NCBI RefSeq assembly: GCF_010095445.2
Contig: NZ_WFGV02000002.1
Location: 62,001-126,000 of the forward strand
From: Pseudomonas sp. TNT3
Lineage (GTDB): Bacteria > Pseudomonadota > Gammaproteobacteria > Pseudomonadales > Pseudomonadaceae
Direction of reading: 5' to 3'
Length of the DNA: 64,000 nucleotides
In this document: piece by piece, positions 19,292 through 28,798 of the stretch
How positions within the stretch are numbered: position 1 is the first letter of the stretch
How the letters are laid out: each line of letters opens with the position of its first letter
Notes under the pieces: generated by a model
The model's input: only the letters and a program-made list of their open reading frames with translations
What the model was told of the DNA's origin: nothing
Database searches by the model: none
Translations under genes and position numbers: made by a program

Positions 19292-19654
19292 ATGAGCATC
19301 CAGGACATCGTCGATTTCAGCCAAGCCAACACTCAGCCCGATCGTTACCGGCCAGACCCGGCAAAAATCCTCAAGGGCGATCCTGAGCAAGCGGTGTACA
19401 ACCACTACAACAGTCTCTGTGGCCAGCTGAATGCGGGTGTTTGGGAAGGCGCGGTTGGCCAATGGCATGTGAACTTCACCGAGCATGAGTACTGCGAAAT
19501 TGTTCAGGGTGTTTCAGTGTTGCGCGACAACGACGGCAACAGCAAAACGGTGCGGGCGGGTGATCGCTTTGTCATTCCGGCCGGATTCCGCGGTACCTGG
19601 GAAGTGCTGGAGCCGTGCCGCAAGATCTATGTGGCGTTTGAACCAAAAGCCTGA
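19292..19654 (+). CDS. Cupin-domain protein
   Basis: 120 residues from the ATG at 19292 (GGGGAT 8 nt upstream). A single RmlC-like cupin_3 domain: GQWHVNFTEHEYCEIVQGVSVL forms the first metal-box-like segment and AGDRFVIPAGFRGTWEVLEP the second. The usual paired His ligands are mostly missing, as in the DUF861/ethanolamine-utilisation-like cupins. It is divergent from the aldehyde dehydrogenase and may belong to the same amine pathway; function is unknown. Confidence 0.85.
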   Translation: MSIQDIVDFSQANTQPDRYRPDPAKILKGDPEQAVYNHYNSLCGQLNAGVWEGAVGQWHVNFTEHEYCEIVQGVSVLRDNDGNSKTVRAGDRFVIPAGFRGTWEVLEPCRKIYVAFEPKA

Positions 19655-19672
19655 CACCAGCCCCGCTTTCCC

Positions 19673-19703
19673 AAAAAGCCCGTCCATCGCGACGGGCTTT
19701 TTT
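19673..19703 (+). terminator. Rho-independent terminator after the cupin gene
   Basis: agcccgtc and gacgggct pair around a short loop, flanked by A5 upstream and T6 downstream, 18 nt past the stop codon. The symmetry means it could work in both directions. Confidence 0.9.
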
Positions 19704-19847
19704 CGTGAACCTGTCGCGTGAATCCGGACCGGCCTACGCCGAGTGGCATACATAGTTACTGCACTCGGTTACGGACCATACCGGATGCTGTTTCAGCTAC
19801 TGGCACCAGTAGCCAGAACCTCATTATTCACAGGGAAGCGAATTAAC

Positions 19848-20126
19848 ATGAGCACATTTTTCACTGCGAGCCTGCTGGCTGGATTCACTTTTGCAGCCAC
19901 CCTGACGTCGGCTCAGGCCGATGCTTCACCGCAGCAATGCAATACACGATGGGCGCAAGAAGACCTGATCGGCCAGTACCTCACTCAGCAAAACAAGGAG
20001 AAGGCCCGCGTGGATTCGCGTGCGGCCAGTGTCGTGGTCAATCGCAGTACTCCGGAATTCGAGCCCACACGCTTACGAATTTTCACCGATATCAACGGCA
20101 TGGTCATCCGGATGTGCTGCGGCTGA
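19848..20126 (+). CDS. Secreted I78-type peptidase-inhibitor-like small protein
   Basis: 92 residues from the ATG at 19848 with AGGGAAGCG upstream. The signal peptide is residues 1-24, ending SAQA. The mature part has an early Cys (QQCNTRWAQEDLIGQYLTQQN) and ends LRIFTDINGMVIRMCCG. This matches the spacing of the I78 inhibitor family, whose C-terminus reads DxxGxIxRxxCG. I78 members inhibit serine peptidases; activity here is not shown. Upstream in-frame codons give no recognisable sequence and were not used. Confidence 0.7.
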   Translation: MSTFFTASLLAGFTFAATLTSAQADASPQQCNTRWAQEDLIGQYLTQQNKEKARVDSRAASVVVNRSTPEFEPTRLRIFTDINGMVIRMCCG

Positions 20127-20154
20127 TTCGGCGTAACACCGGAAAACTGGCAAC

Positions 20155-20189
20155 AAAAAAGGCCCGTATCTCGCGATACGGGCCTTTTT
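20155..20189. terminator. Bidirectional terminator between the I78-like gene and rpmG
   Basis: A6, then ggcccgtatc/gatacgggcc with a TCGC loop, then T5. It ends both the plus-strand I78-like gene and the minus-strand rpmB-rpmG transcript. Confidence 0.92.
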
Positions 20190-20208
20190 CGTAAGAGAGA
20201 AAAATCAA

Positions 20209-20364
20209 TTACTTGATTTTGCCTTCTTTGTAGATCACGTGCTTGCGAACAACCGGATCAAATTTCTTGATCTCGATTTTGTCCGGAGTAGTGCGCTTGT
20301 TCTTGTCGGTAGTGTAGAAGTGACCAGTACCGGCGCTCGAAATCAAACGAATCAATTCACGCAT
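20209..20364 (-). CDS. rpmG: 50S ribosomal protein L33
   Basis: 51 residues: it starts [17 protein letters not shown], continues [20 protein letters not shown] and ends [10 protein letters not shown]. This is the C-minus form of L33, lacking the zinc-binding CxxC pairs. It lies 11 nt downstream of rpmB in the conserved rpmB-rpmG operon. A small basic protein at the E-site region of the large subunit. AAGGGAGC precedes the ATG. Confidence 0.97.
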   Translation of the reverse strand: MRELIRLISSAGTGHFYTTDKNKRTTPDKIEIKKFDPVVRKHVIYKEGKIK

Positions 20365-20375
20365 GATTAGCTCCC

Positions 20376-20609
20376 TTAGATCTTGCCAGCTTTGCGGATT
20401 TCGGCCAGCACGACAGTGATGCCACGCTTGTCGATGATACGCATGCCTTTGGCAGATACGCGCAGACGCACGAAACGTTTCTCTTCTTCAACCCAGAAGC
20501 GGTGATGCTGCAGGTTCGGCAGGAAACGACGACGGGTTTTGTTATTTGCGTGGGAAATGTTATTCCCAGTCACCGGACCCTTACCGGTAACTTGACATAC
20601 TCTCGACAT
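20376..20609 (-). CDS. rpmB: 50S ribosomal protein L28
   Basis: 77 residues beginning [20 protein letters not shown] with the L28 signature [18 protein letters not shown]. Length is normal for L28. GAGGGCTGAGG lies directly upstream of the ATG. First gene of rpmB-rpmG. Its untranslated leader carries a 7-bp hairpin 26 nt before the start (20635-20653). Confidence 0.98.
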   Translation of the reverse strand: MSRVCQVTGKGPVTGNNISHANNKTRRRFLPNLQHHRFWVEEEKRFVRLRVSAKGMRIIDKRGITVVLAEIRKAGKI

Positions 20610-21055
20610 GCCTCAGCCCTCTAAAACCACATGCCCAACCCGGCATGGGTTGGCCGCTTAATCTCTCAGTCATTTGGCGCCAGGCGCCGCGTTTCTTTAG
20701 AGGTCTTACCGGCTACACCTCCAGGTGAAGGAACCGGGCCCCTAGAAAAGAGCGCTGCTTTATACCAGAAAGACCACAGAGCAACAACATTCTGTGTGCG
20801 TTGAGTTGATAAAAACCCCATTTTTCGGGCGGTGAGTGCTTTGGATAAAGGCTGTGACCGATATCGACCGCTCGTCGCAGAGAATCGGCCAATGGGCCAA
20901 TTCCACATTTTCTCGATCTGTGCACACGGAAATCAGTCGCACATAGTCCCCCCAAAATGAAAAAGGGGATAGTCATTTGCAAAAGAGCCATCTAGGGTAA
21001 GCCTTTTCCAGACTGCACTTGCAGATGGGCCTTCGATCTGTAAAGGAATCCGACC
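20610..21055. other. Intergenic region between divergent rpmB and ABC binding-protein genes
   Basis: 446 nt. It holds the rpmB leader with an inverted repeat (ccaaccc/gggttgg, 20635-20653), a ggcgcc-ag-gcgcc palindrome at 20676-20688, and a lower-GC stretch 20750-20960. An open frame of about 92 codons on the minus strand has no ribosome site or recognisable sequence and I do not call it. No RNA gene is recognisable. Confidence 0.6.
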
Positions 21056-22642
21056 ATGCGCCTCGCTGCCCTACCCCTGTTACTCGCCCCGCTTCTGCTC
21101 AGCCCGCAGGCAATGGCCGCAGCCCTGAGCGTCTGCACCGAGGCCAGCCCTGAAGGGTTTGACGTGGTGCAGTACAACTCGCTGACCACCACCAACGCTT
21201 CCGCTGATGTGCTGATGAACCGGCTGGTGGACTTCGATACAGCCAGCGGCAAAGTGGTCGCCAGCCTGGCGGACAGCTGGGAAGTCACACCCGACGGTCT
21301 GACCTACGTCTTCAAATTGCACCCCAATGTGAAATTCCATCGAACGGACTACTTCACCCCTACCCGCGACCTGACCGCAGAGGACGTGAAGTTCAGCTTC
21401 GACCGCATGCTCGACCCGGCCAACCCGTGGCACAAAGTTGCCCAGAGCGGCTTCCCGCATGCTCAGTCGATGCAGCTGCCTGCGCTGATCAAGAAGATCG
21501 ATGCGCTGGACCCACTGACGGTGCGCTTCACGCTTGATCACCCTGACTCGACCTTCCTGCCGACCTTGAGCATGGGCTTCGCTTCGATCTATCCCGCTGA
21601 ATACGCTGACAAATTGATGAAGGCCGGCACCCCGGAAAAGCTCAACAGTCAGCCAGTCGGCACGGGGCCGTTCATTTTCACGCGCTTTCAGAAAGATGCG
21701 TCAATTCGCTACAAGGCCAATCCGGACTACTTCGGTGGCAAGCCTGCGGTCGACCCGCTGATCTTCGCCATTACCCCGGATGCCAACGTGCGCCTGCAGA
21801 AATTGCGTCGCAACGAATGCCAGATCGCCCTGTCCCCCAAGCCTCTGGACGTACAGGCCGCGCTGAAAGAGCCGACACTGAAAGTAGAAAAGACTGACGC
21901 GTTCATGACCGCTTTCGTTGCCATCAACAGCCAGCATCCCCCGCTGGACAAGCCGGAAGTACGCCAGGCAATCAACCTGGCCTTCGATAAGGCCAACTAC
22001 ATCAAAGCGGTGTTCGAGGACACTGCCGAGCCTGCCAGCGGGCCTTACCCACCCAACATCTGGAGCTACGCCAAAGGCTTGCCCGGCTACGCTCACGACG
22101 TTGAAAAAGCCCGCGCCCTGATGGCCAAGGCAGGTCTCAAGGACGGTTTCCAGACCACTATCTGGACCCGCCCTTCCGGCAGCTTGCTTAACCCGAACCC
22201 AAGTCTCGGCGCGCAAATGCTGCAATCCGACCTGGCTCAAATCGGCATTCAGGCCGAGATCCGCGTGATCGAATGGGGTGAAGTGATCCGCCGCGCCAAA
22301 GCGGGCGAACATGACCTGCTGTTCATGGGCTGGGCCGGCGACAACGGTGACCCCGATAACTTCCTCACCCCGCAGTTTTCCTGCGCCGCGGTCAAGTCGG
22401 GCACCAACTTTGCGCGCTACTGCAACCAGGATCTGGACAAGCTGATCAGCGCCGGCAAGACCACCGGGGAGCAAGGCGTGCGCACCAAGCTCTACGAGCA
22501 GGCTCAGGCGCAGATCCAGCAACAGGCGCTATGGCTGCCGCTGGCGCACCCCACTGCATTCGCCCTGATGCGCAAGCAAGTCGAGGGATACGCTGTCAGC
22601 CCGTTTGGTCGCCAGGACTACTCGAAGGTCAACCTGAAGTAA
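21056..22642 (+). CDS. ABC transporter substrate-binding protein, dipeptide/oligopeptide (DppA) type
   Basis: 528 residues with an N-terminal signal peptide (about 1-23, ending AMA). SBP_bac_5 family: YNSLTTTNASADVLMNRLVDFD near residue 37, the family signature LADSWEVTPDGLTYVFKLHPNVKFH near 72, GTGPFIFTRF near 202, and GWAGDNGDPDNFL near 422. AAAGGAATC precedes the ATG. It delivers peptides to a membrane permease that is not encoded nearby, so it is an orphan binding protein. It matches PA5317, a DppA-family protein, by order. Confidence 0.92.
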   Translation: MRLAALPLLLAPLLLSPQAMAAALSVCTEASPEGFDVVQYNSLTTTNASADVLMNRLVDFDTASGKVVASLADSWEVTPDGLTYVFKLHPNVKFHRTDYFTPTRDLTAEDVKFSFDRMLDPANPWHKVAQSGFPHAQSMQLPALIKKIDALDPLTVRFTLDHPDSTFLPTLSMGFASIYPAEYADKLMKAGTPEKLNSQPVGTGPFIFTRFQKDASIRYKANPDYFGGKPAVDPLIFAITPDANVRLQKLRRNECQIALSPKPLDVQAALKEPTLKVEKTDAFMTAFVAINSQHPPLDKPEVRQAINLAFDKANYIKAVFEDTAEPASGPYPPNIWSYAKGLPGYAHDVEKARALMAKAGLKDGFQTTIWTRPSGSLLNPNPSLGAQMLQSDLAQIGIQAEIRVIEWGEVIRRAKAGEHDLLFMGWAGDNGDPDNFLTPQFSCAAVKSGTNFARYCNQDLDKLISAGKTTGEQGVRTKLYEQAQAQIQQQALWLPLAHPTAFALMRKQVEGYAVSPFGRQDYSKVNLK

Positions 22643-22659
22643 TCCACTTCGAGACTACC

Positions 22660-22688
22660 TGTGGGAGCGAGCGCGCTCCCTCCTACAG
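22660..22688. repeat. Short REP-like hairpin
   Basis: ctgtgggagcgagcg pairs with cgctccctcctacag apart from two mismatches. A compact half-element between convergent genes; it lacks the T tract of a terminator. Confidence 0.55.
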
Positions 22689-22708
22689 GAATCTCATTTT
22701 CACCACAG

Positions 22709-23383
22709 TCACATCCAGCCGTACTCGGCCATGGACAGCGGGTCGCCGTCACCGACGATGAAGTGGTCAAGAACTCGCACATCCACCAGCAGCAACGCCT
22801 CTTGCAGACGTTTGGTCAATTTTCGGTCGGCCTGGCTGGGAGTGGAGTTACCCGATGGGTGGTTGTGGCAGAGGATCACTGCTGCCGCGTTGTTGGCCAA
22901 CGCACGTTTGACCACCTGTCGAGGATGGACGCTGGTGTTGTCGATGGAGCCGTGAAACAGTGCTTCAAAGGTCAGCACCTGATGCCTGGAGTCCAGAAAC
23001 AGACAACCGAATACCTCATGCAGCTCATGGCGCAGCAAGGCTTTGAGGTACTCACGAACAGCTTGAGGATTTTCCAGCACCGACTTGTTGCGCAAACGCT
23101 CGGCCATGTGCCGTCGACCCATTTCCTGAACCGCTTGCAGCTGTGCGAACTTGGCGGGACCGAGCCCCAACTCCCTGCTGAACGTCGACTGATCCGCCTC
23201 CAGCAACGCACGCAGGCTGCCAAACTTGCTCAGCAAGTGACGCGCAACGTCCACTGCACTCCTGCCGGAGACACCGGTTCGTAGAAAAATTGCCAGCAAC
23301 TCTGCGTCTGAAAGGCTCGCCGAGCCCTGTTCAAGAAGCTTTTCCCGCGGTCGCTCGGCCGCCGGCCAATCGCGAATACTCAT
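22709..23383 (-). CDS. radC: RadC family JAB/MPN-domain protein
   Basis: 224 residues. A helix-hairpin-helix segment lies near residues 40-75 ([22 protein letters not shown]). The JAMM zinc motif is intact: HxH plus distal D in [20 protein letters not shown] near residue 170, with an upstream Glu in [11 protein letters not shown]. Members are annotated as DNA repair proteins by history, but the biochemical role is uncertain. Divergent from coaBC, as in many gammaproteobacteria. The start [17 protein letters not shown] is typical. Confidence 0.94.
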   Translation of the reverse strand: MSIRDWPAAERPREKLLEQGSASLSDAELLAIFLRTGVSGRSAVDVARHLLSKFGSLRALLEADQSTFSRELGLGPAKFAQLQAVQEMGRRHMAERLRNKSVLENPQAVREYLKALLRHELHEVFGCLFLDSRHQVLTFEALFHGSIDNTSVHPRQVVKRALANNAAAVILCHNHPSGNSTPSQADRKLTKRLQEALLLVDVRVLDHFIVGDGDPLSMAEYGWM

Positions 23384-23517
23384 AGCACCTCCCTGTCTGT
23401 GGGCGCCGCTGTTCCATAGCGGTCGCTGTGATATCTTAGCCCATCTTTTTTGCAGGCGAATTCACCCTGGGGAGGGGGTTTCGCCATGCAGTCACCAACG
23501 AATTGAAAGGCAGACCT

Positions 23518-24726
23518 ATGCAGCGGCTGTATCGGAAACGCATTGTTCTGGGCGTCGGCGGCGGCATCGCGGCCTACAAGAGCGCTGAGCTGGTTCGCCG
23601 ACTGATCGACCAGGGCGCCGAAGTGCGCGTGGTCATGACCCGGGGTGGCAGCGAATTCATCACGCCGCTGACCATGCAGGCATTGTCCGGACACCCGGTG
23701 CATCTGGACCTGCTGGACCCGGCAGCCGAAGCCGCAATGGGCCACATCGAGCTGGCGAAATGGGCCGATCTGGTGTTGATCGCCCCCGCTACCGCAGACT
23801 TGATCGCGCGCTTGGCACAGGGGATTGCCGACGACCTGCTGACCACGCTGGTGCTGGCCACTGATGCTGTTGTTGCCGTGGCGCCCGCCATGAATCAAGC
23901 CATGTGGCGCGACCCGGCAACCCAATCCAACCTGCAGACCCTCGAAAGTCGCGACCTGAAAGTCTTCGGCCCAGCCTCCGGCAGCCAGGCTTGCGGCGAT
24001 GTCGGCATGGGTCGCATGCTCGAAGCCAACGACCTCGCCCAGTGCGCGGCGGACTGCTTCCAGCGTCAGGCGTTGACCGGCAAGCACGTGCTTATCACGG
24101 CCGGCCCAACCCAGGAAAACATTGATCCGGTTCGCTACATCACCAACCATAGTTCGGGGAAAATGGGCTTTGCCCTGGCCGAAGCAGCGGTTGAGGCGGG
24201 TGCCCGAGTGACCCTGATTACGGGCCCGGTCCACCTGCCAACGCCGGATCGCGTGACGCGAATCGATGTGGTCAGCGCCCGCGATATGCTCTCCGCCTGC
24301 GAAGCCGCAATCCCGTGCGATCTGTTTATTGCCTCCGCTGCGGTTGCCGACTACCGCCCGGAAGTCGTCGCGCCACAGAAACTCAAGAAAGATCCTACGA
24401 GCGGCGACGGCTTGTTGCTACAAATGGTGCGTAACCCGGACATCCTGGCCACCATCGCTACCCGTCCCGACCGTCCGTTCAGTGTCGGTTTCGCCGCCGA
24501 AACCGAACACCTGCTCGATTACGCCGCACGCAAGCTGAAAGACAAGAATCTCGATTTGATCGTCGCCAACGACGTCGCCAACCCGAGTATTGGCTTCAAC
24601 AGCGAGGAAAACGCCTGCAGCGTGATTGATCGTGAACTCCACGCCACACTTTTCGCCCAGACCAGCAAGAGCAAAATTGCCCGCCAGCTGATCACTTTTA
24701 TCGCCGAACGTCTGAACCAGGTTTAA
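23518..24726 (+). CDS. coaBC: Bifunctional phosphopantothenoylcysteine decarboxylase / phosphopantothenate-cysteine ligase
   Basis: 402 residues from the ATG at 23518. A TTG 15 nt upstream is open but unsupported. CoaC domain residues 1-185: FMN-binding [16 protein letters not shown], active-site His in [18 protein letters not shown], and PAMNQAMW. CoaB domain 190-400: [24 protein letters not shown] and the CTP/phosphopantothenate region [13 protein letters not shown] with KLKKD. Converts 4'-phosphopantothenate plus Cys to 4'-phosphopantetheine in CoA synthesis. dut starts 5 nt downstream, so the two are co-transcribed. Confidence 0.97.
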   Translation: MQRLYRKRIVLGVGGGIAAYKSAELVRRLIDQGAEVRVVMTRGGSEFITPLTMQALSGHPVHLDLLDPAAEAAMGHIELAKWADLVLIAPATADLIARLAQGIADDLLTTLVLATDAVVAVAPAMNQAMWRDPATQSNLQTLESRDLKVFGPASGSQACGDVGMGRMLEANDLAQCAADCFQRQALTGKHVLITAGPTQENIDPVRYITNHSSGKMGFALAEAAVEAGARVTLITGPVHLPTPDRVTRIDVVSARDMLSACEAAIPCDLFIASAAVADYRPEVVAPQKLKKDPTSGDGLLLQMVRNPDILATIATRPDRPFSVGFAAETEHLLDYAARKLKDKNLDLIVANDVANPSIGFNSEENACSVIDRELHATLFAQTSKSKIARQLITFIAERLNQV

Positions 24727-24731
24727 TTTAC

Positions 24732-25187
24732 ATGCACGCTTTGCAAGCCAAGATCCTCGACCCACGCATCGGCAGCGAATTCCCGCTGCCACAGTACGCT
24801 ACCCCAGGTTCCGCCGGCCTGGACCTGCGCGCCATGCTGGAAAAAGACACCGTCATCAAACCAGGTGAAACGTTGCTGATCCCCACCGGACTGTCGGTGT
24901 ACATCGGCGATCCTGGCCTCGCCGCATTGATTCTGCCGCGTTCGGGCCTGGGTCATAAACACGGCATCGTGCTGGGCAACCTGGTTGGCCTGATCGACTC
25001 CGACTACCAGGGCCCGTTGATGGTGTCCTGCTGGAACCGCGGCCAGACCGACTTCAATATGGTTGTCGGCGAACGTCTGGCTCAACTGGTTCTGGTGCCA
25101 GTCGTGCAGGCGCATTTCGAGATGGTCGAAGAATTTGTCGAAACCGAGCGCGGCGCGGGTGGTTTTGGGCATTCAGGCAGCCATTGA
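24732..25187 (+). CDS. dut: Deoxyuridine 5'-triphosphate nucleotidohydrolase (dUTPase)
   Basis: 151 residues, trimeric dUTPase type. Motifs 1-5 are visible: [50 protein letters not shown] and the C-terminal [11 protein letters not shown] that closes over the active site. It makes dUMP and keeps uracil out of DNA. It sits 5 nt after coaBC, a widely conserved pair. Confidence 0.98.
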   Translation: MHALQAKILDPRIGSEFPLPQYATPGSAGLDLRAMLEKDTVIKPGETLLIPTGLSVYIGDPGLAALILPRSGLGHKHGIVLGNLVGLIDSDYQGPLMVSCWNRGQTDFNMVVGERLAQLVLVPVVQAHFEMVEEFVETERGAGGFGHSGSH

Positions 25188-25525
25188 TCGATAAACGCCA
25201 CATTCCTGTAGGAGCTGTCGAGTGAAACGAGGCTGCGATCTCTTGATCTAGTTTTCTCAAGATCAAGAACAGGATCAAAGGATCGCAGCCTGCGGCAGCT
25301 CCTACAGTAGAGCTGGCTTGCCACAAAGATTGCATCAGGATCGGCGACAGTTTTAACACTGGAAATCAAGGCAATGGACGGCCAAATGCTCAGCAAAACC
25401 GGCGTCATGGCCTTTTCGCACCACGAACTCTCTGTGGAAAACGCCGTCATACCCTTCAGTTTGAGACTGCCGGCGAGTTCTTCGCCGGCAAGCCCAATCA
25501 CTTTCAAGATGGAGCATTTCCAGTA
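25188..25525. other. Gene-poor stretch between dut and algC
   Basis: 338 nt. It contains a REP-like palindrome (25206-25307), then a 50-codon open frame 25374-25526 whose TAA overlaps the algC ATG, and an 8-bp hairpin (gccggcga/tcgccggc, 25471-25491) in the algC leader. In P. aeruginosa algC has its own regulated promoters; none can be fixed by eye here. Confidence 0.6.
25206..25307. repeat. REP-type palindrome (ctgtaggagctg family)
   Basis: The arm ctgtaggagctg...ggctgcgatc and its complement gatcgcagcctgcggcagct...cctacag flank a loop of repeated gatcaag/cttgatc words. A different REP family from that at 3643. A single half of this family recurs at 46909. Confidence 0.85.
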
Positions 25526-25526
25526 A
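25374..25526 (+). CDS. Possible small leader peptide upstream of algC
   Basis: 50 codons from ATG at 25374 (MDGQMLSKTGVMAFSHH at the start) ending in a TAA whose last two bases overlap the algC ATG as TAATG. AAGG lies only 3 nt before the start, a poor site. The sequence is not recognised. Termination-reinitiation overlap argues for translational coupling, but chance is a real alternative. Confidence 0.2.
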   Translation: MDGQMLSKTGVMAFSHHELSVENAVIPFSLRLPASSSPASPITFKMEHFQ

Positions 25527-26923
25527 TGAGCAACCCAGCCCAAGTCCCACCCAAGTTCCCCGACAGCATTTTCCGCGCCTATGACATTCGCGGCACCGTC
25601 CCGGAATTCTTGAATGCTGAGACCGCTTATTGGCTCGGTCGCGCCATTGGCTCCCAGAGCCTGGCACAGGATGAACCGAATGTTTCCGTCGGCCGTGACG
25701 GTCGCCTGTCAGGCCCCGAACTGGTCGAGCAACTGATCAAAGGCCTGGCCGACAGCGGTTGCCACGTCAGCGACGTCGGCCTGGTGCCAACGCCTGCGCT
25801 GTACTACGCCGCCAACGTCCTGGCCGGTAAATCCGGCGTGATGCTGACCGGCAGCCATAATCCTGCAAACTACAACGGTTTCAAGATCGTTATCGCTGGC
25901 GACACCTTGGCCAACGAACAAATTCAGGCCCTGCACGAACGCCTCAAGACCAACAACTTGAGCAGCGGCAATGGCAGCATCACCAAGGTCGAGATTCTCG
26001 ACCGCTACAACACTGAAATCGTTCAGGACGTCAAACTGGCTCGCCGCCTCAAAGTCGTCGTTGACTGTGGCAACGGCGCTGCCGGCGTGATTGCCCCACA
26101 GCTGATCGAAGCGCTGAACTGCGAAGTCATTCCGCTGTTCTGCGAAGTCGACGGCAACTTCCCGAACCATCACCCGGACCCGGGCAAACCCGAAAACCTT
26201 GTCGACCTGATCGCCAAGGTCAAGGAAACCAACGCTGACTTGGGCCTGGCATTCGACGGTGACGGTGACCGCGTGGGCGTCGTGACCAACACCGGCAGCA
26301 TCGTCTACCCGGACCGCTTGCTGATGCTCTTCGCCCGCGACGTCGTGGCGCGCAACCCGGATGCAGAAATCATCTTCGACGTTAAGTGCACCCGTCGCCT
26401 GACGCCACTGATCAAGGAATATGGCGGTCGCCCGCTAATGTGGAAGACCGGTCACTCGTTGATCAAAAAGAAAATGAAACAAACCGGCGCCCTGCTGGCC
26501 GGCGAAATGAGCGGCCATATCTTCTTCAAGGAGCGCTGGTTCGGTTTCGACGACGGCATTTACAGCGCCGCGCGGTTGCTGGAGATCCTCAGCAAAGAAA
26601 AATCCACCGCGGAAGAGCTGTTTGCGACCTTCCCGAATGATATTTCTACGCCGGAAATCAATATCCATGTGACCGAAGAGAGCAAATTCAGCATCATTGA
26701 TGCGCTGCACGATGCCAAGTGGGGCGAAGGCGCTGACCTGACCACCATTGACGGCGTGCGAGTCGATTACGCCAAAGGCTGGGGCCTGGTTCGCGCGTCC
26801 AACACCACACCGGTGCTGGTACTGCGTTTCGAGGCCGATGACGAGGCTGAGTTGCAGCGCATCAAGGATGTATTCAAAGTCCAGTTGAAGCGTGTTGCAC
26901 CTGATCTCCAACTACCGTTTTGA
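25526..26923 (+). CDS. algC: Phosphomannomutase/phosphoglucomutase
   Basis: 465 residues. Interconverts Man-6-P/Man-1-P and Glc-6-P/Glc-1-P, supplying precursors of LPS core, alginate and other exopolysaccharides; cytosolic. The catalytic phosphoserine is in MLTGSHNPANYNGFK near residue 108, the Mg-binding loop DGDGDRVG near 243, the sugar-recognition loop GEMSGHIFFKERWFGFDDG near 325, and the phosphate loop RASNTTPVLVLRFE near 421. The shorter 465-residue form is present, without the long N-terminal extension annotated for PA5322. argB follows 38 nt downstream. Confidence 0.97.
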   Translation: MSNPAQVPPKFPDSIFRAYDIRGTVPEFLNAETAYWLGRAIGSQSLAQDEPNVSVGRDGRLSGPELVEQLIKGLADSGCHVSDVGLVPTPALYYAANVLAGKSGVMLTGSHNPANYNGFKIVIAGDTLANEQIQALHERLKTNNLSSGNGSITKVEILDRYNTEIVQDVKLARRLKVVVDCGNGAAGVIAPQLIEALNCEVIPLFCEVDGNFPNHHPDPGKPENLVDLIAKVKETNADLGLAFDGDGDRVGVVTNTGSIVYPDRLLMLFARDVVARNPDAEIIFDVKCTRRLTPLIKEYGGRPLMWKTGHSLIKKKMKQTGALLAGEMSGHIFFKERWFGFDDGIYSAARLLEILSKEKSTAEELFATFPNDISTPEINIHVTEESKFSIIDALHDAKWGEGADLTTIDGVRVDYAKGWGLVRASNTTPVLVLRFEADDEAELQRIKDVFKVQLKRVAPDLQLPF

Positions 26924-26961
26924 TTTAACGAAGCGCCTTTATTGAAGTGCCGGAGCCCTGA

Positions 26962-27867
<906 letters not shown>

Positions 27868-27878
27868 GCGGCACATAC

Positions 27879-27919
27879 AAAAAGACCCCGCTCAGCCAGA
27901 CTGAGCGGGGTCTTTTTTT
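27879..27919 (+). terminator. Rho-independent terminator of algC-argB
   Basis: Inverted repeat gaccccgctcag/ctgagcggggtc with T7, 12 nt after the argB stop. A5 on the other side allows reverse function as well. Confidence 0.93.
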
Positions 27920-27950
27920 GCCTGAGATACCTGCGGGCAAACGATTTATT

Positions 27951-28044
27951 TGTGGCGAGGGAGCTTGCTCCCGCTGGGCTGCGCAGCAGCCCCAAAATCT
28001 TGTGAGCGCTGCGCACTCAAGCGGGAGCAAGCACCCTCGCCACA
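27951..28044. repeat. REP-type palindrome (tgtggcgagggagcttgctc family)
   Basis: The arm tgtggcgagggagcttgctc from 27951 and its complement ending 28044 enclose gctgcgcagcagcccc / gcgctgcgcactc sub-arms. It lies between convergent argB and pyrE. The element at 46210-46336 is of the same family. Confidence 0.88.
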
Positions 28045-28071
28045 CAGTCCCGCCACACAGGGAGATCGGTG

Positions 28072-28716
28072 CTAGACGCCGAACTGGGCGCGGTACGCTT
28101 CTACGGCAGGCAAGTGTTGCTTGAGCTGCGGATCGTCCGCCAGGAACTCGAGTACCTGGTTCAGCGAAACGATGCTGATAACCGGAATACCGAAATCACG
28201 CTCCACTTCCTGGATCGCCGACAGCTCGCCGTTACCGCGCTCTTGACGGTTCAGGGCGATCAGCACGCCTGCCGCCTTGGCGCCGTCCTGGGAAGCGATG
28301 ATCTGCATCACTTCACGAATCGCGGTGCCGGCGGTGATCACGTCGTCGATGATCAAGACTTCGCCAGTCAATGGCGCGCCGACCAGGCTGCCGCCTTCGC
28401 CGTGGGCCTTGGCCTCTTTACGATTGAAGCACCATGGCAAATCACGCTCATGGTGCTCAGCCAGGGCTACCGCAGTGGTCGCTGCCAGCGGAATGCCTTT
28501 GTAGGCTGGGCCGAACAGCACGTCGAAGGAAATACCGCTCTCGACGATGGCTGCCGCATAGAAACGACCCAGTTGCGCCAGCGCCGAACCCGAGTTGAAC
28601 AAGCCGGCATTGAAGAAGTAAGGACTGGTGCGCCCGGACTTCAGGGTGAACTCACCGAAGCGCAAAACGCCGCGATCGATGGCAAAACGAATGAAATCGC
28701 GCTGATACGCTTGCAT
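28072..28716 (-). CDS. pyrE: Orotate phosphoribosyltransferase
   Basis: 214 residues from the ATG at 28714-28716 ([18 protein letters not shown]), the family N-terminus. Makes OMP from orotate and PRPP in pyrimidine synthesis. PRPP loop [17 protein letters not shown] near residue 120 and the mobile loop [17 protein letters not shown] near 98. Divergent from crc, 82 nt between starts, as in P. aeruginosa PA5331/PA5332. Confidence 0.97.
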   Translation of the reverse strand: MQAYQRDFIRFAIDRGVLRFGEFTLKSGRTSPYFFNAGLFNSGSALAQLGRFYAAAIVESGISFDVLFGPAYKGIPLAATTAVALAEHHERDLPWCFNRKEAKAHGEGGSLVGAPLTGEVLIIDDVITAGTAIREVMQIIASQDGAKAAGVLIALNRQERGNGELSAIQEVERDFGIPVISIVSLNQVLEFLADDPQLKQHLPAVEAYRAQFGV

Positions 28717-28798
28717 GAAAAAAACCCCAAATACCACGGATTTAGCTAATTAGGTTGACGCCGTGTATCATACACGCACGCGATTTTTGGGGCCATTT

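Noticed and set aside
20713..20991. 92-codon minus-strand frame upstream of rpmB
   Set aside because: No ribosome site and no recognisable sequence; it lies in a promoter/leader region.
22660..22688. Possible terminator of radC or of the ABC binding-protein gene
   Set aside because: Stem has mismatches and no T tract on either strand; listed as a REP-like hairpin instead.
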